Source: Arthrobacter sp. NEB 688
GTDB taxonomy: Bacteria > Actinomycetota > Actinomycetes > Actinomycetales > Dermatophilaceae
DNA length: 64,000 bases
Assembly: GCF_013201035.1 (NCBI RefSeq)
Contig: NZ_CP053707.1
Location: forward strand, 248,001-312,000
Reading direction: 5' to 3'
Shown: piece after piece, positions 17,870 to 25,514 of the stretch
How the letters are laid out: each line of letters begins with the position of its first letter
How positions within the stretch are numbered: position 1 is the stretch's first letter
Program-made: the position numbers and the translations under genes
The notes under the pieces: model-generated
Databases searched by the model: none
What the model saw: the letters and a program-made list of their open reading frames with translations, nothing else
What the model was told of the DNA's origin: nothing

Positions 17870-18876
17870 GCGCGCCCCGCGTCGAGCCCGACGGCGACGA
17901 CGGCCCCGACCGGGGCGCCGTGGCCGAGGACGGGCGCGTCCTCGAGCCGTGCGTAGGCGTCCGACGCGACCCCGAGCCGGCGCAGCACGGCCGCGAGGAT
18001 GACGGGCCGGGCGCGCTGGCCGCCGTCGGCGACCTTGAGCGCGATGCCCCGGCCGTCGGGCAGCCCGACCGCGTAGACCGACTCGGCGCCGTCCTTGGCG
18101 ACGACGCCCGCCGTGCCGCGGATCAGCGCGGTGACGTCGCGCCGGGTGCCGCCGAGCATCTCGGGGTGGGCGCGGACGGCCTCGGCGACCCGGCCCTCGT
18201 CGGTGCCCGGGTCGGCGGCGGCGACGCGGCCGAACGCCCGCGCGAGGCCGGCGAGCGACACGGCCATCACCGGGGCGCCGCAGCCGTCGACCGCCGTGGC
18301 CGCGACCGGCTCGCCGGCGAGGTCGGCCAGCGTGGCGTCCATCAGGCGCTGGAGCGGGTGCTGCGGGTCGAGGTAGGTCGTGGGGTCCCAGCCGGCGGCG
18401 CGGCAGGCGGCGAGCATCCCCGCGTGCTTGCCGGAGCAGTTCTGGGCGAGCGGGGAGGCGGCCCGACCGGCGGCGAGCCAGGCGTCGCGCTCCTGCGGGT
18501 CGTAGGGCAGGTCGGGGGTGTTCTGCAGGTCGGCCTCGGTCAGGCCGGCGCCCTCGAGCATCGCGCGGACCCCGTCGAGGTGGAAGGCCTCGCCGCTGTG
18601 GCTGGCGCTCGCGAGGGCGAGGTGCGGCGGCGGCAGCTCCAGGCCGGCGCGCAGCATCGCCACGGCCTGGACCGGCTTGTTGGAGCTGCGCGGGAAGACC
18701 GGGTCGTCGGCGGCGCCCCAGGCCTGCTCGAGGCTGCCGTCGGGGGCGGTGACGGCGACGCTCGCGCGGTGCGCGGACTCGACGACCCCGCCGCGCACGA
18801 CGTGGGCGAGGACGGGGGCGTCCGCCAGCGCGGGCGGGGTGGGCAGGGCGGCGGGGCGGGCAGCGGGCTCGGACAC
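17866..18876 (-). CDS. Asparaginase, thermolabile type II (PF06089-like)
   Basis: The 336-residue protein matches the asparaginase family typified by Rhizobium etli, unrelated in fold to AnsA/AnsB. Signature segments are the catalytic [15 protein letters not shown] near residue 60, [15 protein letters not shown], the Lys/Ser-containing [19 protein letters not shown], and [20 protein letters not shown] 18876 is seven bases after a minus-strand TAGGGT (18884-18889), so the start is probably leaderless. It overlaps dtd. The likely reaction is L-asparagine to aspartate and ammonia. Confidence 0.88.
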   Translation of the reverse strand: MSEPAARPAALPTPPALADAPVLAHVVRGGVVESAHRASVAVTAPDGSLEQAWGAADDPVFPRSSNKPVQAVAMLRAGLELPPPHLALASASHSGEAFHLDGVRAMLEGAGLTEADLQNTPDLPYDPQERDAWLAAGRAASPLAQNCSGKHAGMLAACRAAGWDPTTYLDPQHPLQRLMDATLADLAGEPVAATAVDGCGAPVMAVSLAGLARAFGRVAAADPGTDEGRVAEAVRAHPEMLGGTRRDVTALIRGTAGVVAKDGAESVYAVGLPDGRGIALKVADGGQRARPVILAAVLRRLGVASDAYARLEDAPVLGHGAPVGAVVAVGLDAGRA

Positions 18877-18934
18877 GCCTGCGACCCTAGCGCCGCCGCT
18901 CCCCCGGGGCGCTCCCCCGCCTCACCGGTCGAGA

Positions 18935-18982
18935 GACGAGAACGTGCCGTGCGCCCCGGGGGGCACACGGCACGTTCTCGTC
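18935..18982 (-). terminator. 22-bp stem terminator after the HbhA-like gene
   Basis: GACGAGAACGTGCCGTGCGCCC-type arms (18935-18956 and 18961-18982) pair over 22 bp with one mismatch around a CGGG loop. It lies 12 nt beyond the stop of the HbhA-like gene and upstream of the asparaginase promoter. Confidence 0.75.
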
Positions 18983-18993
18983 GTTCGTCCGGG

Positions 18994-19698
18994 TCAGTCG
19001 CCGACCTTGGCGGCGCCGGCCTCGACCGCCTTCTCGACGGCCTTGACCGTCTTGCGGGCGCTCGTCGTGGCGGCCTTCGCGGAGGAGGTCGTCTTCTTCG
19101 CGGCCTTCTTGGTCGTCGTGCTCGTGCGCTTGGCCGCGGTGCGCGTGCGCTTGGCGGCGGCGGTGACCTCGGTCTCGGCGACCTTGGCGTCCTGCTCGAC
19201 GGTCTCGGTGACGACGTCGGTGGCCTTGGCGGCCTCCTTGCGGCCGACCGTGACGGTGGCCTTGGCGGAGCGCTCGACCTCGGCGGCGGCCTTGCGGGCG
19301 GTCGTGACCGCACCCTTGGCCTGCGCGACGGTGGTCTCGGCCTGGGCGACGAGGTCCTTCGTGGCCTGCTGGCGACGGATGCGGGCGACGATGTCCTTGC
19401 CGCGCAGGACGAGGTCGTCGTAGCCCTCGGAGACCTTGCCGCCGACGACGAGGCCCTGGTTGACGGCGAGGGCCGGGAGGTCCTTGACCTGGCCGGCGAC
19501 GGTGGTGACGCGGGCCTGGATGGCGGCGGGGGCGAGGTCGGCGCGAGCGGCCTCGACACGCTTGGTCATCTCGGCGCGGCGGGCGTCGGCGCGCTTCTGG
19601 GCCTCACGGACCTTCTCGACGGCGAGGTCGGTGGCGCCGGCGAGGGCGTAGAGGGGGGTGGTGTCGACGGTCTTGCGGAGGTCGTCCTTGACGGCCAT
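18994..19698 (-). CDS. HbhA-like heparin-binding / Lys-Ala-rich protein
   Basis: The 234-residue protein has an N-terminal domain (DLRKTVDTTPLYALAGATDLAVEKVREAQ) matching the mycobacterial heparin-binding haemagglutinin HbhA. A long coiled-coil-like helix follows, then a basic C-terminal tail full of Lys/Ala/Thr repeats (KKAAKKTTSSAKAA). In mycobacteria this family binds heparan sulfate and affects lipid inclusions; in soil relatives the role is less clear. ATG 19698 has a good ribosome site (AAGGAGC). It follows the XRE gene as Rv0475 follows Rv0474. Confidence 0.85.
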   Translation of the reverse strand: MAVKDDLRKTVDTTPLYALAGATDLAVEKVREAQKRADARRAEMTKRVEAARADLAPAAIQARVTTVAGQVKDLPALAVNQGLVVGGKVSEGYDDLVLRGKDIVARIRRQQATKDLVAQAETTVAQAKGAVTTARKAAAEVERSAKATVTVGRKEAAKATDVVTETVEQDAKVAETEVTAAAKRTRTAAKRTSTTTKKAAKKTTSSAKAATTSARKTVKAVEKAVEAGAAKVGD

Positions 19699-19781
19699 GG
19701 TGGGCTCCTTCGTGGGGGGTCTGCGGTGCTGACGGTGTCTGGGTGGCCCGGCGGGCGGCGCTGCCGTGGGGCGGTGCGGCC

Positions 19782-20156
19782 TCAGGGCCGGGCGTCGTCC
19801 TCGACGTAGGACTCGTAGATGTCGAGGAGGGTCTTCTTCTGCCGCGGGGTGAGGCGGGGGTCCTCGGCGAGCGCCCGACGGACGTCGGGGGCGTCGTCCG
19901 GGGACGCGGCGTGCTCGGCGTCGAGGATGCCGGCGCGCACGTAGAGCGACTCGGCCGAGACCTCGAGGCCCTTCGCGAGCTGCTGGAGGATCTCGGCGCT
20001 CGGGCGCTTGAGCCCGCGCTCGATCTGCGACAGGTAGGGGTTCGACACCCCGGCGAGCTCGCTGAGCTGACGCAGGGAGAGCCGGGCGGACCGGCGCTGC
20101 TCGCGCAGGTACTCCCCGAGGCTCTCGCCCAGGTCGTTCAGCGGGTTCTTGCTCAT
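19782..20156 (-). CDS. XRE family regulator, Rv0474-like
   Basis: This 124-residue protein has an HTH (LREQRRSARLSLRQLSELAGVSNPYLSQIERGLKRPSAEIL) and a family-specific tail (LEVSAESLYVRAGILD, then LTPRQKKTLLDIYESYVEDD). It closely resembles Rv0474 of M. tuberculosis, which is next to hbhA there too. ATG 20156 is chosen because GGAGG lies just before it; the longer frame would run through the operator and a repeat hairpin. A dyad at 20169-20203 directly upstream is the likely self-operator. Confidence 0.9.
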   Translation of the reverse strand: MSKNPLNDLGESLGEYLREQRRSARLSLRQLSELAGVSNPYLSQIERGLKRPSAEILQQLAKGLEVSAESLYVRAGILDAEHAASPDDAPDVRRALAEDPRLTPRQKKTLLDIYESYVEDDARP

Positions 20157-20168
20157 GCCTCCAGTGTG

Positions 20169-20203
20169 CTTGCTCCAGTTAGCAAAATGCAAACTGGGGC
20201 AAG
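20169..20203. promoter_or_regulatory. 35-bp dyad operator upstream of the XRE gene
   Basis: CTTGCTCCAGTTAGCA (20169-20184) and TGCAAACTGGGGCAAG (20188-20203) are inverted repeats with 14 of 16 matches around AAA. The A/T-rich core stands out from the GC-rich surroundings. It sits 13 bp before the XRE start, where autoregulatory operators of such proteins lie. Confidence 0.65.
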
Positions 20204-20233
20204 CGTGAGTCGGGCCACACCACCCCGACATGC

Positions 20234-20287
20234 CGCGAACATGTGTGAACTCGCCGGAGAACACCGGCGAGTTCACACACGTTCGCG
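20234..20287. repeat. GCGAACGTGTGTGAA-family hairpin, copy 1
   Basis: A 54-bp palindrome: outer arms CGCGAACATGTGTGAAC and GTTCACACACGTTCGCG with one mismatch, inner core TCGCCGG/CCGGCGA. It lies 15 bp past the DUF4395 stop and before the XRE promoter, so it probably ends DUF4395 transcription. Copies 2 and 3 are at 20883 and 33050. Confidence 0.85.
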
Positions 20288-20301
20288 GAGAGCCTGGGGG
20301 G

Positions 20302-20808
20302 TCAGGCGGCGGCGGCCTCGTGGCGGCGGCGCAGCGAGATGTCGGCGCACTCGACGCAGGTGTCGTCCGAGACGACGCCGAGGCGCATCAGCTGGGCGAA
20401 GGCGAAGCAGCCGGCGCAGAAGCCGACGAAGGCCTCGAGCGCGGCGAAGAGCGTGAGCACCGAGAGGAGCACGACGGTGACGACCGGGGCGCCGAGCGCG
20501 AGGGCGAGCGTGCCGGCGGCGGTGAACGCCAGGCCGATGCCCTGCGCGAACCGCTTCGGGGCGCCGGAGACCATCCGGGGCTCGCCCAGGCGCGGCGCGA
20601 CGACCTGCGTCGCGAGGCGACCGAAGGGGTCGAAGCGGGGGCCGGCGGCGACGCGCAGGGCGAAGCCGACGGCGAGGACGGCGGTCAGCCACAGCCAGCC
20701 GGTCGCGAGCGCCACGACGGCGACGAGGACGACCTGCGCGGCGACGGCCCGCGCGGCCTTCTCGTTGACGACCGCCGGGAAACCGATCAGTGAACGCATG
20801 GAGGCCAT
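20302..20808 (-). CDS. DUF4395 family membrane protein
   Basis: This 168-residue protein has an N-terminal RSLIGFPAVVNEKAARAVAAQV motif, two pairs of membrane helices (VVLVAVVALATGWLWLTAVLAVGFALRV; two more around residues 95-130), the linker RFDPFGRLATQVVAP, and a Cys pair FCAGC near residue 135 with a second pair CVEC near the C-terminus. This matches DUF4395, often found near thioredoxin-like genes. ATG 20808 is preferred because a CATAAT hexamer lies nine bases before it; ATG 20799 is an alternative. The role is unknown. Confidence 0.85.
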   Translation of the reverse strand: MASMRSLIGFPAVVNEKAARAVAAQVVLVAVVALATGWLWLTAVLAVGFALRVAAGPRFDPFGRLATQVVAPRLGEPRMVSGAPKRFAQGIGLAFTAAGTLALALGAPVVTVVLLSVLTLFAALEAFVGFCAGCFAFAQLMRLGVVSDDTCVECADISLRRRHEAAAA

Positions 20809-20882
20809 AACGCTGGATTATGCGACCGGCATTCCCCGGCTGCCGCCCGGTCCACCCCTCGGACCCCACCGCCAGGCCCCAC

Positions 20883-20936
20883 CGCGAACGTGTGTGAACA
20901 CGCCGGTGAAGACCGGCGTGTTCACACACGTTCGCG
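20883..20936. repeat. GCGAACGTGTGTGAA-family hairpin, copy 2
   Basis: A perfect 54-bp palindrome with outer arms CGCGAACGTGTGTGAAC and core ACGCCGGT/ACCGGCGT around GAAG. It lies 24 bp beyond the stop of the BKACE gene (minus strand), consistent with a terminator. Confidence 0.85.
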
Positions 20937-20959
20937 GGAGGGGGAGGGTGCCGCGAGGG

Positions 20960-21820
20960 TCAGCGGGTGGGGCGGCGGTCCTTGATGCCGAGCAGCTCGC
21001 GCGCCTGCTCGCTCGTCAGGGCCGGGCGCTGCATCGTCGCCGCGAGCTCCGCGGCCCGGGCCACGAGCTCGTCGTTGTGCTGGACGACCTGGCCACGCCG
21101 GTAGACGACGTTGTCCTCCATCCCGACCCGCAGGTGCCCGCCGGCCGAGAGCGCCGCGGCCATCACCGGCAGGTGTCCGCGGCCGATGCCGGTCGCCGAC
21201 CACGAGGTCACCTCGGGCGGCAGCATGGCCACGCCGGCCATGAGCGCCGCGGTCGTCGCGGGCATCCCACCGGGCACGCCGGTGACGAAGTCGACGTGCA
21301 CCCGGCCGCCGAACGGCAGCCCGTGGGTGTCGAGGAGCCGCGCGAGGGCGTGGACGTGCCCGAGGTCGAAGAGCTCGAACTCGGGGACGACCTCGCGCTC
21401 CTGCGCCTGGACGTAGAGGTCGCTCATGAACCCCCACGGGTTGAGGAACACGTCGTCGCCGAAGTTCGTCGTGCCGCAGGTGAGCGAGCAGGAGTCCGGC
21501 TCGGCGTCGAGGACGGTGAGGCGCTGCTCGAGCGGGTCGTGCACCGAGCCGCCGGTCGAGAGCTGGACGACGAGGTCGGTGGCCTCGCGCAGCGCGTCGA
21601 CCGCCGCGCGCAGGTACCCGCCGTCGAGCGTCGGACGGTGCTCGGCGTCGCGGATGTGCAGGTGGACGAGCGAGGCGCCGGCGGCCTCGCAGCGCTGCGC
21701 GGTCTCGACGACCTCCTCGAGGGTCGTCGGCAGCTGCGGGAGGTCGGCCTTGGCGTGCTCCGCCCCGGTCGGCGCGACGGTGATGAGGGTGCCGGTCACC
21801 CCGGCGGACGGCGTCGTCAT
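20960..21820 (-). CDS. Beta-keto acid cleavage enzyme (BKACE, DUF849)
   Basis: BKACE enzymes split beta-keto acids with acetyl-CoA to give acetoacetate and a CoA ester, the model being 3-keto-5-aminohexanoate cleavage in lysine fermentation. The 286-residue TIM barrel has the Zn-binding LVHLHIRDAEHRP (two His) near residue 51, the STGG substrate loop, PEFELFDLGHVHAL around residue 145 and GMEDNVVYRRG near the end. The true substrate cannot be inferred. A CAGGAT hexamer lies six bases before ATG 21820. Confidence 0.88.
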   Translation of the reverse strand: MTTPSAGVTGTLITVAPTGAEHAKADLPQLPTTLEEVVETAQRCEAAGASLVHLHIRDAEHRPTLDGGYLRAAVDALREATDLVVQLSTGGSVHDPLEQRLTVLDAEPDSCSLTCGTTNFGDDVFLNPWGFMSDLYVQAQEREVVPEFELFDLGHVHALARLLDTHGLPFGGRVHVDFVTGVPGGMPATTAALMAGVAMLPPEVTSWSATGIGRGHLPVMAAALSAGGHLRVGMEDNVVYRRGQVVQHNDELVARAAELAATMQRPALTSEQARELLGIKDRRPTR

Positions 21821-21895
21821 GGCGTCATCCTGTCAGGCTCGACCGCCCGACCGCCATCCGGCGCCGATGCACCCACGCCGGAGGATCTTCGGCAA

Positions 21896-22927
21896 TCAGC
21901 CCCGAACGACGACGGTCTGTGCGGCCGAGATGCCGTCGACGACGAAATCGACGTCCTCGGCGACCGACCGCTTGACGACGGCGAGCGCGACCGGCCCGTC
22001 CTCGTGGTGGCGCGCGACGCTCGTCAGCCGCCCGACCTCGCGGCCCTCGAGCGTGACCGGCGACCCGACGGCCGGCAGGACGTGCCCGGAGCCGTCGAGG
22101 TGGAGGAAGACGACCCGCCGCGGCGGCCGCCCGAGGTTGTGGACCCGGGCGATCGTCTCCTGGCCGCGGTAGCAGCCCTTGTGCAGGTGCACGGCCGTGC
22201 GCAGCCAGTCGACCTCGTGCGGGATGGTGCGGTGGTCGGTCTCGTGCCCGAACCGCGGGCGCCACGCGGCGACGCGCAGTGCCTCGGCCGCCCAGGTGCC
22301 GGCGAGCGGCCGGTCACCGACGGCGGCCTCGATCCCGCCGCGCGGCACGAGCAGCTCGCGCCACGCCCGGCCCTCGCCGGCGTGCCCCTCGACCGGGCCG
22401 TAGGCGGCGGTGTCACCGACGAGCCGGGGCCACGGGTCGACCCAGGCGAGCGGCTCGCCGTCGGCGGACTCGGAGCCGACGGGCTCGCCGAGGACGGCCC
22501 AGGCGTCGCTGACGTCGGCGACCTCGACGCGCAGCATGAAGCGCATCGACTCCAGCCACGCGACGAGCGCGGGCGCGGTGCCGGGCTCGAGCGAGAGCCA
22601 CGTCGTGGCGCCGTCGTCGACGACGTGCAGCGCGTGCTCGACGTGGCCCTTGGGCGAGAGCACGAGCGACTCCGCGGAGCTGCGCGGCGCCAGCCCGGCC
22701 AGCTGCTGGGTCGTCATCGAGTGCAGCCAGGTGAGCCGATCGGGGCCGCTCACCGTGACGACGCCGCGGTGCGAGAGGTCGACGACGGCCAGCCCCTCGG
22801 CCAGCAGGCGCTGCTCGCGCATCGGGTCGCCGTAGTGGGCGGCGACCCCGGCGTCGAGCCCCTCGCCCTCGACCGCACCGTGGCGGTCGAGCAGCGGGGA
22901 GCGGGTGGTCTGGACGGATGCGGTCAC
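21896..22927 (-). CDS. ygfZ: YgfZ/GcvT-like folate-binding protein
   Basis: YgfZ proteins bind tetrahydrofolate and support assembly or repair of iron-sulfur enzymes, including tRNA thiolation enzymes. The 343-residue protein has a GcvT-like N-terminal part (VVDLSHRGVVTVSGPDRLTWLHSMTTQ) and the diagnostic KGCYRGQETIARVHNLGRPPRR motif near residue 245. GTG 22927 overlaps the fur stop (GTGA), so the longer frame is rejected and the two genes are coupled. Confidence 0.92.
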   Translation of the reverse strand: MTASVQTTRSPLLDRHGAVEGEGLDAGVAAHYGDPMREQRLLAEGLAVVDLSHRGVVTVSGPDRLTWLHSMTTQQLAGLAPRSSAESLVLSPKGHVEHALHVVDDGATTWLSLEPGTAPALVAWLESMRFMLRVEVADVSDAWAVLGEPVGSESADGEPLAWVDPWPRLVGDTAAYGPVEGHAGEGRAWRELLVPRGGIEAAVGDRPLAGTWAAEALRVAAWRPRFGHETDHRTIPHEVDWLRTAVHLHKGCYRGQETIARVHNLGRPPRRVVFLHLDGSGHVLPAVGSPVTLEGREVGRLTSVARHHEDGPVALAVVKRSVAEDVDFVVDGISAAQTVVVRG

Positions 22928-23343
22928 GGGTCCTCCCGGCAGGTGCGGCACAGCCCGTGGACGGCGGCGTGACCGACGTCGGCGGCGAAGCCGAGGCGGT
23001 CGTCGACCCGGGCCACCAGCTCGTCGGCGACGTCGAGCGGGAGCTCGCCGACCCAGCCGCAACCGCGGCAGACGAGGTGGAGGTGGGTCGCGTGCTCGGC
23101 CAGGTGGTAGCTGGGGCTGCGGTGGTCGACGTGCGTGTGGGCGATCAGCCCGAGCTCCTGGAGCGCGTCGAGCGAGCGGTAGACGGTCGAGACCGGCACG
23201 GCGCCCCCACCGTCGGTGGCGACGGCGTCGGCCACCTCGTCGGGGGTGGCGTGCCCGAGCCGGCCCACGGCCGCGAGCACGCGCTCGCGCTGCGTCGTCA
23301 GACGCTTGCCGCGCGCACGCAGGCGCTCACCGAGGTCGCTCAC
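22924..23343 (-). CDS. Fur family metal-dependent repressor
   Basis: This 139-residue protein has an N-terminal winged helix (KRLTTQRERVLAAV through VPVSTVYRSLDALQELGLI) and a dimerisation domain with the HLHLVCRGCGW motif and a final CRTC pair forming the structural zinc site. The sequence cannot settle whether it senses zinc, iron or another metal; the Cys-rich form is common in Zur/FurB proteins. GTG 23343 is six bases after a TACATT hexamer, so the mRNA is probably leaderless. It is divergent from the LCP gene. Confidence 0.9.
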   Translation of the reverse strand: MSDLGERLRARGKRLTTQRERVLAAVGRLGHATPDEVADAVATDGGGAVPVSTVYRSLDALQELGLIAHTHVDHRSPSYHLAEHATHLHLVCRGCGWVGELPLDVADELVARVDDRLGFAADVGHAAVHGLCRTCREDP

Positions 23344-23401
23344 CCCTCCAATGTAGGCCGACCCCCGGACGTCACCCAGCCCGCCTTCCTACACTGACCC
23401 G

Positions 23402-24469
23402 GTGAGCGGACAGAACCTCGACCTGCTCGGGTTCGGTGACGACCGCCCCGAGCGCCCCGACGACGCCCCCGACGAGGGCGGGCAGCGCCCCCCGCGGCGG
23501 CGCCTGCGCCGGGTGCTGACCGTCGTCGGCGTGCTCGTCCTGCTCGTCGCGCTCGCCGTCGGCGGGTTCGTCGGCTACCTCGGCTGGCGCGTCTCCGACA
23601 ACGTCACGCAGGCCGACCTCCTGCCGACCGCGCCGCCGCCGACCGTCGCCTCCGACGGCACGCCGATCACGATCGGCCGCGACAAGGGCACGAACTTCCT
23701 GCTGATCGGGTCCGACAGCCGGGGCGCCGACCGCGGTCGCGCCGACGTCATCGTCCTCGTCCACGTGCCGAAGGACCCGACGTCCATCCAGATGGTCCAC
23801 TTCCCCCGCGACCTCTTCGTCGACATCCCGGGCCACGGCAAGAACAAGATCAACGCCGCCTACGCGTTCGGGGGCGAGCCGCTGCTCGTCGAGACCCTCC
23901 AGGACCTCGTCGGCATCAAGATCGACCACGTCGCCCGCACCGACTTCGAGGGCTTCAAGAACATGACGGACGCCGTCGGCGGCGTGCGCGTCTACGCCGA
24001 GGAGGGCAACGACGCGAACGGCAACGGCGGCAAGGCCATCCAGAAGGGTTGGAACACCCTCGACGGCGAGCAGGCGCTGGCGTTCGTCCGCGAGCGCTAC
24101 GAGCTGAGCGAGGGCGACATCTCCCGCGGCAAGCGCCAGCTGGCGTTCGTCAAGGCGCTGCTGCTCAAGGCGACGAGCGGCGAGACCGTCCGCAACCCGC
24201 TGGCCGTCGCCCGGTTCGCCGACGCCGCGACGAAGAACCTCGTCGTCGACCGGGACCTGAGCATCGGGACGATGAAGGACTACGCCCTCGAGCTGCGCGG
24301 CATCCGCGCCTCGGACGTCGTCTTCGCGACGGCGCCGTTCTCCGGCTTCGGGACGGACCCGAACGCGGGCAGCATCGACATCGTCGACGAGCAGGGCATG
24401 GCGCTGCTCGGCAAGGCGCTGCGCGCGGACCGGATGGACGACTACCTCGACGTCTACGTCGCCCCCTGA
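23402..24469 (+). CDS. LytR-CpsA-Psr (LCP) family cell-wall glycopolymer ligase
   Basis: LCP enzymes attach wall glycopolymers such as arabinogalactan or teichoic acids to peptidoglycan. This 355-residue protein has a short cytoplasmic N-terminus, one membrane helix (VLTVVGVLVLLVALAVGGFVGYL), and the LCP domain: LLIGSDSRGADRGRADVIVLVHV, the Arg-containing HFPRDLFVDIPGHGKNKINAAYAFGG, and later QALAFVRERYELSEGDISRGKRQ. GTG 23402 is six bases after TACACT (23390-23395), so it is probably leaderless. Confidence 0.92.
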   Translation: MSGQNLDLLGFGDDRPERPDDAPDEGGQRPPRRRLRRVLTVVGVLVLLVALAVGGFVGYLGWRVSDNVTQADLLPTAPPPTVASDGTPITIGRDKGTNFLLIGSDSRGADRGRADVIVLVHVPKDPTSIQMVHFPRDLFVDIPGHGKNKINAAYAFGGEPLLVETLQDLVGIKIDHVARTDFEGFKNMTDAVGGVRVYAEEGNDANGNGGKAIQKGWNTLDGEQALAFVRERYELSEGDISRGKRQLAFVKALLLKATSGETVRNPLAVARFADAATKNLVVDRDLSIGTMKDYALELRGIRASDVVFATAPFSGFGTDPNAGSIDIVDEQGMALLGKALRADRMDDYLDVYVAP

Positions 24470-24504
24470 CCCCCAGGTCCAGAGGGGCCCGGGGGCGCCC
24501 GGCG

Positions 24505-25014
24505 TCACTCGACGCGCTTGAGCTCCGCGGAGACGTGGGACTGCAGCGGCTTCCCGACGGCGGCCATGTCCATGACCCACATGAGGTTGGAGTTGACGTA
24601 CCCGTAGAGCCGGTGCGCCGCCGTGTACTCCTTGGCGTCGGGGCTGCGCATCACGCCGTCGGTGCGCAGCTCGACCTTGGCGGGCTCGGCGACGCCGGCG
24701 TACATCTCGACGAAGCCGGTGGGGTGCGCGAGGAGCAGCTCGACGTTGGTGCCGTCGGACGCCTCGGTCACCGGGCGCCAGAAGCCGGTCTCGGTCGCGA
24801 GCGGGCGGACCTGGTTGCCCTCGTCGTCGAGGAGCCAGGTACGCGACTCCCAGCGCAGGAAGCGGCGGCCGTCGTGGCTGCAGACGACCTCCTGCCCGAA
24901 CCGCTGCGACTCGATGGTCGGGTAGCCGACGAGGCCGGCCCCCGCCCAGGTGCCGACGAGCCAGGCGAGGGGGGCGAGATCCTCGTGGAGGGTGGTGTCG
25001 AGCGTGAAGACCAT
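24505..25014 (-). CDS. Nitrobindin-like heme-binding beta-barrel
   Basis: Nitrobindins bind ferric heme in a ten-stranded barrel and isomerise peroxynitrite to nitrate. The 169-residue protein shows the lipocalin-like LVGTWAGAGLVGYPTIE motif near residue 19 and the C-terminal GKPLQSHVSAELKRV, whose His is the expected proximal heme ligand. ATG 25014 is seven bases after a minus-strand TAGACT (25022-25027). Its promoter is interleaved with that of the divergent DsrE gene, so both are probably leaderless. Confidence 0.88.
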   Translation of the reverse strand: MVFTLDTTLHEDLAPLAWLVGTWAGAGLVGYPTIESQRFGQEVVCSHDGRRFLRWESRTWLLDDEGNQVRPLATETGFWRPVTEASDGTNVELLLAHPTGFVEMYAGVAEPAKVELRTDGVMRSPDAKEYTAAHRLYGYVNSNLMWVMDMAAVGKPLQSHVSAELKRVE

Positions 25015-25027
25015 AGGGTCCAGTCTA
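25014..25027. promoter_or_regulatory. Symmetric bidirectional -10 for nitrobindin and DsrE genes
   Basis: TAGGGT (25014-25019, plus strand) and TAGACT (25027-25022, minus strand) lie back to back. Each is seven bases from its own start codon (25027 plus, 25014 minus). The block CATAGGGTCCAGTCTATG is near-palindromic, and each -10 overlaps the other gene's first codon. Polymerase could occupy only one direction at a time. Confidence 0.65.
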
Positions 25028-25398
25028 TGGATGACGCCGCCTCCACCCTCGTCGTCAAGGTCACGTGCGGTCCGGAGGCCCCCGAGCGGCTGGCCCAGGG
25101 CCTCACCGTCGCGGCCACGGCGCTCGCGTCCGGGCTGGAGGTGAGCCTCTGGCTGACGGGGGACGCCGCGTGGATGGCGGTGCCGGGGCGGGCCGAGGCA
25201 GTCGACCTGCCGCACTCCGCGCCGCTGGCCGAGCTGCGCGACGCGGTGCTGGAGGGCGGCCGGGTCACGGTCTGCGGCCAGTGCGCGGCCCGGCGGGACC
25301 TCACCGTCGACGACCTGCTGCCCGGGGCGACCATCCGCGGGGCCGCCGCGTTCGTCGAGGAGGTCGTGGCGCCGGCGACGCGGGCGCTCGTCTACTGA
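25027..25398 (+). CDS. DsrE family protein
   Basis: This 123-residue protein has the DsrE/F fold pattern: LVVKVTCGPEAPERLAQGLTVAATALASGLEVSLWLTGDAAW, then a VTVCGQCAARRDL segment with a CxxC pair near residue 80 and the LLPGATIRGAAAFVEEV end. Family members act in sulfur relay or as small redox/regulatory proteins. ATG 25027 is seven bases after TAGGGT. The partner is unknown; the Cys pair could be redox-active. Confidence 0.8.
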   Translation: MDDAASTLVVKVTCGPEAPERLAQGLTVAATALASGLEVSLWLTGDAAWMAVPGRAEAVDLPHSAPLAELRDAVLEGGRVTVCGQCAARRDLTVDDLLPGATIRGAAAFVEEVVAPATRALVY

Positions 25399-25418
25399 GC
25401 CGGCGGTGGCCCATCGGG

Positions 25419-25509
25419 GCGTGCAGCAATCGACACTTTCGTCAGTTGGTGCACGCACCACCGACCCCGGAGCGTGCAGGAATCGACACTTTCGTCACTT
25501 TCTGCACGC
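25419..25509. repeat. Two tandem 38-bp palindromic repeats between convergent genes
   Basis: Copies at 25419-25456 and 25472-25509 share GCGTGCAG, then AATCGACACTTTCGTCA, then TGCACGC. The ends of each copy pair with each other (GCGTGCA/TGCACGC), so each can fold as a hairpin. They fill the gap between the convergent DsrE gene and the membrane protein gene and may serve as a double terminator. Confidence 0.8.
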
Positions 25510-25514
25510 GTCGG

